Assembly (NCBI RefSeq): GCF_027568395.1
Contig: NZ_JANKZL010000009.1
Coordinates: forward strand, 186,001-250,000
Length of the DNA: 64,000 nt
Source: Aminobacter sp. HY435
Lineage (GTDB): Bacteria > Pseudomonadota > Alphaproteobacteria > Rhizobiales > Rhizobiaceae
Reading direction: 5' to 3'
The translations under genes were made by a program, and so were the position numbers. The notes under the pieces were generated by a model. That model had not been told where the DNA came from, ran no database searches, and saw nothing but the letters and a program-made list of their open reading frames with translations. Position 1 is the stretch's first letter. Each line of letters begins with the position of its first letter. Positions 33,917 to 41,647 of the stretch are shown here, one piece after another.

Positions 33917-34591
33917 ATGAAGATTCTCGTCATCGAAGATGATCGCGAGGCTGCGGACTATCTGCAGAAGGCTCTCGCGGAAGCCGGGCATACAGTGCAT
34001 GTCGCCGGCGATGGCGATTCCGGTTTTGCACTTGCCGATGCTGGCGAATACGACGTCATGGTCGTCGATCGCATGTTGCCCCGACGCGATGGACTTTCGG
34101 TCATCGCCGGCTTGCGCTCGCGCGGCAACACCACTCCCGTCCTGATCCTTTCGGCGCTTGGCGAAGTCGACGACCGCGTCACCGGCCTCCGCGCCGGCGG
34201 CGACGACTACCTGACCAAACCCTATGCCTTTTCGGAACTTCTCGCCCGCGTCGAGGTCCTGAACCGCCGCGCGCCGGCCCGCGAATCCGAGACCGTCTAT
34301 CGCGTTGGCGACCTCGAGCTCGACCGGCTCTCCCACTCCGTCCGCCGCGCATCGCAGGAAATCACGCTGCAGCCGCGCGAATTCCGTCTGCTCGAATACC
34401 TGATGCGCCACGCCGGCCAGGTGGTGACCCGCACGATGCTGCTGGAAAACGTCTGGGACTACCATTTCGACCCCCAGACCAACGTCATCGACGTTCATGT
34501 CTCGCGTCTGCGGAGCAAGATCGAAAAGGGCTTCGAGAAGCCCATCCTGCACACCATCAGGGGTGCCGGCTATATGCTCAAGGCGGGCTGA
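33917..34591 (+). CDS. OmpR-family response regulator
   Basis: A 224-aa regulator with a receiver domain (IEDDREAADYL, phospho-acceptor Asp51 in MVVDRMLPRRDGLS, Lys in DDYLTKPYAF) and an OmpR-type winged helix (LQPREFRLLEYLMRHAGQVV, then WDYHFDPQTNVIDVHVSRLR). ATG 33917 is the usual start of the fold. However, the in-frame ATG 33875 has a better ribosome site (GGAG at 33862-33865) and would add 14 residues (TALLPHKIAYNGD). In Sinorhizobium the gene between degP1 and glnE is an unnamed regulator; this one matches by position. Stop and next start overlap as TGATG. Confidence 0.92.
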   Translation: MKILVIEDDREAADYLQKALAEAGHTVHVAGDGDSGFALADAGEYDVMVVDRMLPRRDGLSVIAGLRSRGNTTPVLILSALGEVDDRVTGLRAGGDDYLTKPYAFSELLARVEVLNRRAPARESETVYRVGDLELDRLSHSVRRASQEITLQPREFRLLEYLMRHAGQVVTRTMLLENVWDYHFDPQTNVIDVHVSRLRSKIEKGFEKPILHTIRGAGYMLKAG

Positions 34592-36042
34592 TGGCGCTGC
34601 GCCTGCCCGCCATCATGAAAACGACGGCAGCGCGTCTTTCGGCGCTCTACCTGCTTTTGTTCATGCTCTGCGCCATCCTGCTGGTCTTCTACATGACGTC
34701 GCTGTCGGCCCGCATGCTGATGGCCCAGACCCAGGACACCATCAACGAGGAAGTGCTCGGACTTGCCACCGGCTATCAGCGCGGCGGCATTCCCGTGCTG
34801 GTCCGCGTCGTCTCGCAGCGCTCGCGGCAGCCCGGCGCCAACCTCTACCTGCTGGCCGATCCCAACGGCCAGATCTTGTCGGGCAACGTCCAGAGCATCC
34901 AACCGGGCGTTCTGCAGCGCGAGGGCTGGACTGCGCAACCATTTTCCTACGAGCGCTACGGCGAGGTCCTCAGGGCCGGGCAGGGTGTTGGCGGCGAACA
35001 GACCGAGGCCGTGGCGCCCATCGAAGTAGGTCACAACGCCATAGCGGTCGTGCTGCGGTTGCCAAACCAGATGATCCTGCTCGTCGGCCGCGACCTTGGC
35101 GAGCCGGAGCGCTTCCGCGATGTCATCCAGCGTTCGCTGATGCTGGCGCTCGGCATGATGGCCTTTGGCGGTTTCCTGATCTGGTACTTCGTAGGGCGCC
35201 GGGCGCTGCGTCGCATCGACAGCGTTTCCGAAGCCAGCGCCCGCATCATGGGCGGCGACCTGAGCGGGCGGCTGCCGGTCAGCGGCGCCGGCGACGAGTT
35301 CGACCGCCTGTCGGAAAACCTCAACACCATGCTGACCCGTATCGCCCACCTCAACGACGGGCTGAAACAGGTCTCGGACAACATCGCCCATGACCTCAAG
35401 ACGCCGCTGACACGCCTGCGCAACCGCGCCGAGGCAGCTCTTGCCGGCGACAAGACCTCGGCCGACTATCGGGAGGTTCTGGACGGCACGATTGCGGAAT
35501 CCGATCAGCTGATCCGCACCTTCAACGCCATCCTGATGATCTCGCGCCTCGAGGCCGGCTATTCCGCCGAGGCGCTGGCCAAGGTCGATCTCGGGACGGT
35601 GGTGCGTGACGTTATCGAGCTTTACGAGCCGGTCGCCGAGGAGCTTGGCGTCACGCTCAATGCGCCCGAGAGCGAAACCTTCCATGTCAGCGGCAATCGA
35701 GAACTGATCGCCCAGGCACTATCCAACATCGTCGACAACGCCATCAAATATTCGACCGACGCCACCGACAAGCCTCGCGTTTGCGTCACCTTGGAGCGCG
35801 GCGGGGGCGAGCTACGCCTTGTCGTCGCCGACAACGGCCAGGGCATTGCCGACGAGGGCGACCGCAAGCGGGCCACCGAGCGTTTCGTGCGGCTGGAAAA
35901 GAGCCGGTCACAGCCTGGCTCGGGTCTGGGGCTCAGTCTGGCCAAGGCGGTGATGACTTTTCACGGCGGACGGCTTGAACTGCTGCCCGGCAATCCGGGA
36001 TTATCGGTCCTGATGGGATTTCCCGCTTCGAAGGACGAATAG
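34591..36042 (+). CDS. HAMP-domain sensor histidine kinase, partner of the upstream regulator
   Basis: A 483-aa kinase with transmembrane helices at about 14-36 and 182-201, a periplasmic domain of about 145 residues between them, a HAMP linker (about 202-255), HisKA with His267 in DNIAHDLKTPLTRL, and HATPase with NIVDNAIKYS, DNGQGIADEG and GSGLGLSLAKAVMTFHGG. Coupled by TGATG to the regulator gene. The signal sensed is unknown. Position next to degP suggests an envelope signal. Confidence 0.92.
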   Translation: MALRLPAIMKTTAARLSALYLLLFMLCAILLVFYMTSLSARMLMAQTQDTINEEVLGLATGYQRGGIPVLVRVVSQRSRQPGANLYLLADPNGQILSGNVQSIQPGVLQREGWTAQPFSYERYGEVLRAGQGVGGEQTEAVAPIEVGHNAIAVVLRLPNQMILLVGRDLGEPERFRDVIQRSLMLALGMMAFGGFLIWYFVGRRALRRIDSVSEASARIMGGDLSGRLPVSGAGDEFDRLSENLNTMLTRIAHLNDGLKQVSDNIAHDLKTPLTRLRNRAEAALAGDKTSADYREVLDGTIAESDQLIRTFNAILMISRLEAGYSAEALAKVDLGTVVRDVIELYEPVAEELGVTLNAPESETFHVSGNRELIAQALSNIVDNAIKYSTDATDKPRVCVTLERGGGELRLVVADNGQGIADEGDRKRATERFVRLEKSRSQPGSGLGLSLAKAVMTFHGGRLELLPGNPGLSVLMGFPASKDE

Positions 36043-39006
36043 GTGACAAGCATGGCGGCCAAGAAGCCCTCGACCCAATTGCGCCTGGAGTTGAAGGCCG
36101 ACGTCAAGCCGCTCGACGCCGAGCGGGCTGGCCGAGAGTTGGCGGAATTCGCAGCCACTGCGGACGATGCGGGGTTGGATCGCCTGGCAGGTTTTCTTCG
36201 CGCGGCTGGCGCAACGCAGGAGTTCCTCGCCGCCGTTTTCGATCTCTCCGTCTTCATGCGCGACAGCGCCCGGCGTCAGCCGGAAATGCTCGACCGGCTC
36301 TTCGATGTGTCCGTTGCCGAACGGCTCGCTGCCATCGGCGTGGTGATCGCAGCGTTGCCGCGCGATCCGGAGGTCACCGAAGCGAATCTGATGGCGCGCC
36401 TGCGCCGGCTGAAATCCGAGGGGCATTTCCTGGTCGCCTTGGCGGATTTGTCGGGCGAGGCCGATGCCGCGCAAAGCGTGCGCCGCATGAGCGATCTCGC
36501 CGATCTCTGCACCAGCGCGGCCATCGAGTTCCTGCTCCGGGACGCCAACCAGCAAGGCAAGCTGAAGCTACCAGATGCGGACCATCCGACCGTCGGCTCG
36601 GGATGGATCATCCTTGGCATGGGCAAGCTCGGCGCCCATGAGCTGAACTTCTCCTCCGATATCGACCTGGTGGTGTTCTTTGATCCGGAGGCGTCGGCGA
36701 TCATCGATCCGATGGAGGCGACCGAGCTGTTTGCGCGCCTCACCCGGCGGCTCGTGCGCATCATGCAGGACCGCACCGAGCACGGTTATGTCTTCCGCAC
36801 CGACCTGCGCCTGCGTCCCGATCCGGGTTCGACGCCGCTTGCCATCTCGGTGCCGGCCGCCTTGCACTATTACGAAAGCCGCGGCCAGAACTGGGAGCGC
36901 GCGGCGATGATCAAGGCACGCCCCGTCGCCGGCGACATCGCAGCCGGAGAGGCCTTCCTGAAGGAACTCCAGCCTTACGTCTGGCGCAAATACATGGACT
37001 ACGCGGCGATCGCCGACGTCCATTCGATCAAGCGCCAAATCCACGCCCACAAGGGGCACGGCGAAGTCGCGGTGAAGGGCCACAACGTCAAGCTCGGGCG
37101 GGGCGGTATCCGCGAGATCGAGTTCTTCGTCCAGACCCAGCAGCTGATCGCCGGCGGGCGCTTTCCCGAATTGCGCGGGCGCGCCACGGTTCCGATGCTT
37201 GCCCAGCTCGCCGAGCGCGGCTGGATCACGGCCGATGCGCGCGATGCGCTGGAGCGCCAATACTGGTTCCTGCGCCGGGTCGAGCACGCCATCCAGATGG
37301 TCGCCGACGAACAGACGCACACCTTGCCCGAGGATGATGAGGGCATCGAGCGCATCGCCCACATGCTCGGCATGGCCGATGCCGAAACCTTTTCCAAGGC
37401 GTTTCGTGCTTCGTTGCAGGAGGTCGAACGGCATTACGCCGCGCTGTTCGAAGCAGCCCCCGAGCTGTCGTCGGGCGTCGGCAATCTCGTCTTCACCGGC
37501 GATGTCGATGACCCCGACACGTTGCACACATTGCACAATCTGGGCTTCCAGCGGCCCTCCGACATCTGCCGGGTCATCCGCTCGTGGCACTTCGGCCGCT
37601 ACCGGGCGACGCAATCGGCGGAGGCGAGGGAGCGGCTGACCGAGCTGACGCCGGCGTTGCTCGAAGCCTTCGGCAAGACGCGCCGCGCCGACGAGGCGCT
37701 GATGCGTTTCGACGAGTTCCTGGCGGGACTTCCCGCCGGCATACAGCTGTTTTCACTGCTCCAGTCCAATCCCGCCCTGCTCAAGCTGCTGGCGACCATC
37801 ATGGGCGCTGCGCCGCGGCTTGCAGGCATCATCACGCGCCGGCCGCATGTCTTCGACGGCCTGCTTGATCCCGCCCTCCTGTCCGAATTGCCCGATCGCG
37901 CCTATCTGGCTGCCCGCCTTTCGGCGTTTCTCGAAAGCACGCGCCTCTACGAGGAGGTGCTCGATCGCCTGCGCATCTTCGCTGCCGAACAGAAGTTCCT
38001 GATCGGCGTTCGCCTGCTCGCCGGCGCCATTGATGCCTCGCGCGCCGGCAAGGCATTCTCCGATCTTGCAGATCTGACCGTAGGTGCCGCGCTCGATGCG
38101 GTCGAAGCCGAGTTCGCCGTTCGCCATGGCAAGATATCAGGCGGCCGCGTGGCGATCCTTGGCATGGGCAAGCTCGGCAGCCGCGAACTGACGGCCGGCT
38201 CCGACGTCGATCTCATCCTGCTCTACGACCACGACGAGCAGGCCGAGGAGTCCGACGGCGACAAGCCGCTGGCGCCGTCGCATTATTATGCCCGCATGAC
38301 CCAGCGCCTGATCGCCGCGGTTTCCGCGCCGACCGCTGAAGGCGTGCTCTACGAGCTCGACCTAAGGCTGCGCCCCTCCGGCAACAAGGGGCCGGTCGCC
38401 ACCCACATCTCGTCTTTCCGCAAGTATCAGCGCGACGAGGCCTGGACGTGGGAGCACATGGCGCTGACACGCTCGCGCCCGATCGCCGGCGCGGCGTCGC
38501 TCTGCGCCGACGTCGAGGCGGAAGTGGCTGACATCGTCGCGCTGCCGCGCGACGCTGCCAAAGTGGCGGCCGAGGCGCGCGACATGCGCCAGATGATCGA
38601 GGACGAGAAGCCGCCGCAGGACCTGTGGGACATAAAGCTCGTGCCGGGCGGCTTGATCGACCTCGAGTTCATCGCCCAGGTGGCGGTGCTGACCGGCAAG
38701 ATCGAGGGGCTGGGACATACGACGAGCACCGCCGAAAACCTGCACCGGCTGGCGCCAGGCTTCGCCGATGCGCAGGTTCGCGAGGACCTGGTCGATGCCT
38801 ACGGTCTTTATGCGGCGATCACACAGATGACGAGATTGTGCCTAACTGGCGCCTTCGAGCGGAACGATGTTCCACCAGGGCTTTCGGATCTGCTGCTCGC
38901 GGCAACCGACTTGCCCGATTTCGGCGTGCTTGAAGCACATCTCAGGGAAACGTCGCAGCAGGTTCGAAGCGATTTCGACAAGTTGCTTCGTGCAAAGCGC
39001 AAGTAG
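36043..39006 (+). CDS. glnE: GlnE, bifunctional glutamine synthetase adenylyltransferase/deadenylase
   Basis: A 987-aa enzyme that adenylylates glutamine synthetase when nitrogen is plentiful and removes AMP when nitrogen is scarce, under PII control. Two nucleotidyltransferase domains are visible: the N-terminal one with GMGKLGAHELNFSSDIDLVV (about 190-210) and the C-terminal one with GMGKLGSRELTAGSDVDLIL (about 707-727). Each is followed by a helical domain (GRGGIREIEFFVQTQQLI, VPGGLIDLEFIAQVAVL). GTG 36043 follows AAGGA; ATG 36052 three codons on is equally possible after AGGTGA. It directly follows the kinase stop. Confidence 0.96.
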   Translation: MTSMAAKKPSTQLRLELKADVKPLDAERAGRELAEFAATADDAGLDRLAGFLRAAGATQEFLAAVFDLSVFMRDSARRQPEMLDRLFDVSVAERLAAIGVVIAALPRDPEVTEANLMARLRRLKSEGHFLVALADLSGEADAAQSVRRMSDLADLCTSAAIEFLLRDANQQGKLKLPDADHPTVGSGWIILGMGKLGAHELNFSSDIDLVVFFDPEASAIIDPMEATELFARLTRRLVRIMQDRTEHGYVFRTDLRLRPDPGSTPLAISVPAALHYYESRGQNWERAAMIKARPVAGDIAAGEAFLKELQPYVWRKYMDYAAIADVHSIKRQIHAHKGHGEVAVKGHNVKLGRGGIREIEFFVQTQQLIAGGRFPELRGRATVPMLAQLAERGWITADARDALERQYWFLRRVEHAIQMVADEQTHTLPEDDEGIERIAHMLGMADAETFSKAFRASLQEVERHYAALFEAAPELSSGVGNLVFTGDVDDPDTLHTLHNLGFQRPSDICRVIRSWHFGRYRATQSAEARERLTELTPALLEAFGKTRRADEALMRFDEFLAGLPAGIQLFSLLQSNPALLKLLATIMGAAPRLAGIITRRPHVFDGLLDPALLSELPDRAYLAARLSAFLESTRLYEEVLDRLRIFAAEQKFLIGVRLLAGAIDASRAGKAFSDLADLTVGAALDAVEAEFAVRHGKISGGRVAILGMGKLGSRELTAGSDVDLILLYDHDEQAEESDGDKPLAPSHYYARMTQRLIAAVSAPTAEGVLYELDLRLRPSGNKGPVATHISSFRKYQRDEAWTWEHMALTRSRPIAGAASLCADVEAEVADIVALPRDAAKVAAEARDMRQMIEDEKPPQDLWDIKLVPGGLIDLEFIAQVAVLTGKIEGLGHTTSTAENLHRLAPGFADAQVREDLVDAYGLYAAITQMTRLCLTGAFERNDVPPGLSDLLLAATDLPDFGVLEAHLRETSQQVRSDFDKLLRAKRK

Positions 39007-39082
39007 GGCGGTGGGACGTCCATGCCAAGCCGACGATGAAACTTAAAGGCGCCAGGCGGTTCGTCCGTTGAAATCTGGATCA

Positions 39083-39104
39083 GGTCGCCTCAGGCGGCCT
39101 TTTT
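39083..39104 (+). terminator. Intrinsic terminator of glnE overlapping the pleC stop codon
   Basis: GGTCGCC (39083-39089), loop TCA, GGCGGCC (39093-39099) with one G-T wobble pair, then five T (39100-39104). Read on the minus strand the loop TCA is the TGA stop of pleC, so terminator and convergent gene end share the same bases. Confidence 0.6.
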
Positions 39105-41423
39105 CATCGGGCGGCTGACCCTGCGGACCGGGATGCGCACCGCAACGATGGTGCCTATCCCTTCGGTCGACCTGATCTTCAGCGCCCCGCCATGCAACTC
39201 AGCCAGAGAGCGCGAGATGGCGAGGCCAAGGCCCGAGCCTTCGTGGTTCTTGGAGAACTGGTTCTGCACCTGCTCGAACGGCCGGCCGAGCTTGTTGAGC
39301 GCGGTCTTCGGGATGCCGCAGCCATTGTCTTCGATGCTCAGCGTCATCGCGCCGGAGGCGTTGCGCGCGCGCACCGAAATGCGGCCGCCGTGTCCGGTGA
39401 ATTTTACCGCGTTGGACAGGAGATTGATGACGATCTGCTTGATCGCCCGGCGATCGGCGAACAGCGTCATCGAATCCGCGATCTGCGTCTCGACGGTGAT
39501 CTGCTTCTGCGCCGCCTGCAACGAGATCACGCGAACCGTCTCGCGGATGAGCGGGCAAAGGTCGATTTCCTCGCGATCCATCGAGAACTGGCCGGCCTCG
39601 ATCTTCGACATGTCGAGGATGTCGTTGATGACCCCGAGCAGATACTTGCCGCTGGAATTGATGTCGCGGGCGTATTCCTCGTAGCGCGGCGAGCCCAATG
39701 GCCCGAACAGCCGGCCTTCCATCAACTCCGAGAAGCCGATGACCGCGTTCAGCGGCGTGCGCAGTTCGTGCGACATGTTGGCGAGGAATTCCGACTTGGC
39801 GCGGTTGGCGGCTTCGGCGCGTTCGGTTTCCTTCATGTATTTGCGGTTGAGTTCGGCCATCTCGCGCGCGCGCTCTTCCTCGGTGCGGCGGGCAAGGCTT
39901 AGGTCGTGGATCGTCGCCATCAGCCGACGCTCGCTTTCCATCAGCTTGTCCTGGTGCTGCTTGATCTGGGTGATGTCGGAGCCCACCGACACAATGCCGC
40001 CATCGCGCGTCCTGAGCTCGTTGACCTGAAGCCAGCGGCCGTCGGAAAGCTGGCGCTCGTAGGTGGCGCCGGCGCGCGGACCGTTGGCGTTGGCAAGCCG
40101 GCGCTCGGAAGCAAACGCCATCATGCGCTCTTCCAGATCCTGGCGCGCGGTGCCGGGCAGGACGTCGCGGTCGTTCAGGCCGTTGTCGTGCTGGTACTTC
40201 GAATTGCACATCACCAGCCGATCGTTGGCATCCCACAGCACGAAGGACTCGGTGATGTTTTCGATCGCCGTGCGCAGCCGCAGGTCGGCGGCTTCCGAGC
40301 GCAGCGCAAGATGCCGCTGCTCGGTGATGTCCACGGCAATGCCGGTCATCTGGATTTCGGGCGCTTCGGGGTCGATGACCTGGGCGCGGGCGCGCATCCA
40401 GACCCAGCGGCCGTCGGCATGGCGCATGCGAAACACCCGATCGATATGATCGACCTCGCGCGCCACCACCTGGTTCGCCATCTCGAACAGGTCGCCGTCG
40501 TCGGGGTGGATGATACGGGCCACTTCGCCGAAGGACAGCATTCCCTCGCAGGACTCGTAACCCAAAAGCTCGTACATCGAGCGCGACCAGTACATCTTGC
40601 CTCGCACCATGTCCCAGTCCCACAGCCCGCACTTGCCGCGCACCAACGCCAGGTCGATGCGCTCATGCGCTTCAAGATAGATCTGGTCGGCGGCCTGGGC
40701 GCGCGCCGCCTGGCTGAAATAGGCAAACAGGATGATGATCAGGATGCCGGCCGTCATCACGAACAGCGCAACGTTCAGTGACACGGTCTTGCGCCATTCG
40801 GCGAACACCGCGTCCTGCGGCACCATCGCTGCCGCCGCGGCGCGCTTGCCCTCGGCCAGGCTGACCGCGGCGAACCAGTCCTGACCGCCGATCCGGACAC
40901 TGATGACGCCGGCGCGGTCGCCGAACATGAACAGCGGCTGGCCGCCGGAGACAATGGCGTCGAGCGCCTGGCCCTGCCAGCCCGTCGACTGAGGGGTTAC
41001 GGCGATGATGCGAAAATTCTGGTCGGTCAGGGCAATGACATGGCTGCGGCTCAGCATGCCTTGCTGGCTCGAACGCTCGAGAAGGTCGTGCCCGGCGGTC
41101 GCGAGCGGCACTTCGTTGGTGGTGTCGACCATCAACGAATTGACCATTTCGCCCGCGGCAAGCGACAGGATCGCCTTGGCGTTGCGCTCGACGTCGTCGC
41201 GCATGGACATCAGCGACAGGAAGCGCGTGCCGGCGACGACGATCAGGAAGATCATGATAAGCGTCGGGATCGACCGGCGCAGGATCGGTTCGGCGGCGAG
41301 CAGGCGGTTGTAGGCGGGTTCGGCGATAAGACGTGCATTGCCGGCCAAGCTGGCGCCACGCGCCGGCTTGCGTCGGACAACAGCAGTCTCATCGGGCGCG
41401 CCCCACGCGTCCGCCTTGGCCAT
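39090..41423 (-). CDS. pleC: PleC-type PAS sensor histidine kinase controlling DivK
   Basis: A 777-aa kinase/phosphatase of the PleC family. Two membrane segments (about 51-70 and 220-242) flank a periplasmic domain. Then come PAS domains at about 265-380 (WDWDMVRGKMYWSRSMYELL, RVFRMRHADGRWVWMRARAQ) and 385-500, a coiled stretch, HisKA with His552 in FLANMSHELRTPLNAVIGF, and HATPase (NLLSNAVKFTGHGG, EDNGCGIPK, GSGLGLAISRSLAELHGG). SELMEGRLFGPLGSPRYEEY is typical of PleC. Order glnE-pleC-pepN is as in Sinorhizobium. PleC dephosphorylates DivK and so tunes CtrA. ATG 41423 has GGGAG six bases upstream. Confidence 0.9.
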   Translation of the reverse strand: MAKADAWGAPDETAVVRRKPARGASLAGNARLIAEPAYNRLLAAEPILRRSIPTLIMIFLIVVAGTRFLSLMSMRDDVERNAKAILSLAAGEMVNSLMVDTTNEVPLATAGHDLLERSSQQGMLSRSHVIALTDQNFRIIAVTPQSTGWQGQALDAIVSGGQPLFMFGDRAGVISVRIGGQDWFAAVSLAEGKRAAAAAMVPQDAVFAEWRKTVSLNVALFVMTAGILIIILFAYFSQAARAQAADQIYLEAHERIDLALVRGKCGLWDWDMVRGKMYWSRSMYELLGYESCEGMLSFGEVARIIHPDDGDLFEMANQVVAREVDHIDRVFRMRHADGRWVWMRARAQVIDPEAPEIQMTGIAVDITEQRHLALRSEAADLRLRTAIENITESFVLWDANDRLVMCNSKYQHDNGLNDRDVLPGTARQDLEERMMAFASERRLANANGPRAGATYERQLSDGRWLQVNELRTRDGGIVSVGSDITQIKQHQDKLMESERRLMATIHDLSLARRTEEERAREMAELNRKYMKETERAEAANRAKSEFLANMSHELRTPLNAVIGFSELMEGRLFGPLGSPRYEEYARDINSSGKYLLGVINDILDMSKIEAGQFSMDREEIDLCPLIRETVRVISLQAAQKQITVETQIADSMTLFADRRAIKQIVINLLSNAVKFTGHGGRISVRARNASGAMTLSIEDNGCGIPKTALNKLGRPFEQVQNQFSKNHEGSGLGLAISRSLAELHGGALKIRSTEGIGTIVAVRIPVRRVSRPMKKAA

Positions 41424-41538
41424 ATTGGCTCCCCGCAAATCCCATCTTGAGTTGACTGATCCGGCAACACCGCACTTCCGAATCGGTACTAAAGAATCAA
41501 AGCTGATTCCCCTTGTCCAGTGGGCGAGGCGAAAAAGA

Positions 41539-41553
41539 TTAAAGTTGTCCTAA
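41539..41553 (-). promoter_or_regulatory. Candidate CtrA box upstream of pleC
   Basis: On the minus strand TTAG, seven bases, TTAA (41553-41539), the same form as the box at 6324. It lies about 116-130 bases upstream of the pleC start. Two of the three specified triplets are perfect and the spacing is the canonical seven. A feedback of CtrA on pleC would be plausible but is not shown. Confidence 0.3.
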
Positions 41554-41590
41554 AATCGTAGCCGAAAAGCTGAGGCGTTTCGCCCGAACC

Positions 41591-41623
41591 AAAACGGCGG
41601 CCGCGATGGTCGCAAGCCGCCGT
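41591..41623 (-). terminator. Probable intrinsic terminator of pepN
   Basis: Reading on the minus strand: ACGGCGG (41623-41617) pairs with CCGCCGT (41600-41594), with an inner GCGA/TCGC stem, followed by TTTT (41594-41591). It starts 25 bases after the pepN stop. Confidence 0.6.
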
Positions 41624-41647
41624 GCCGTGGAAGTCGGTACTTGTCGC

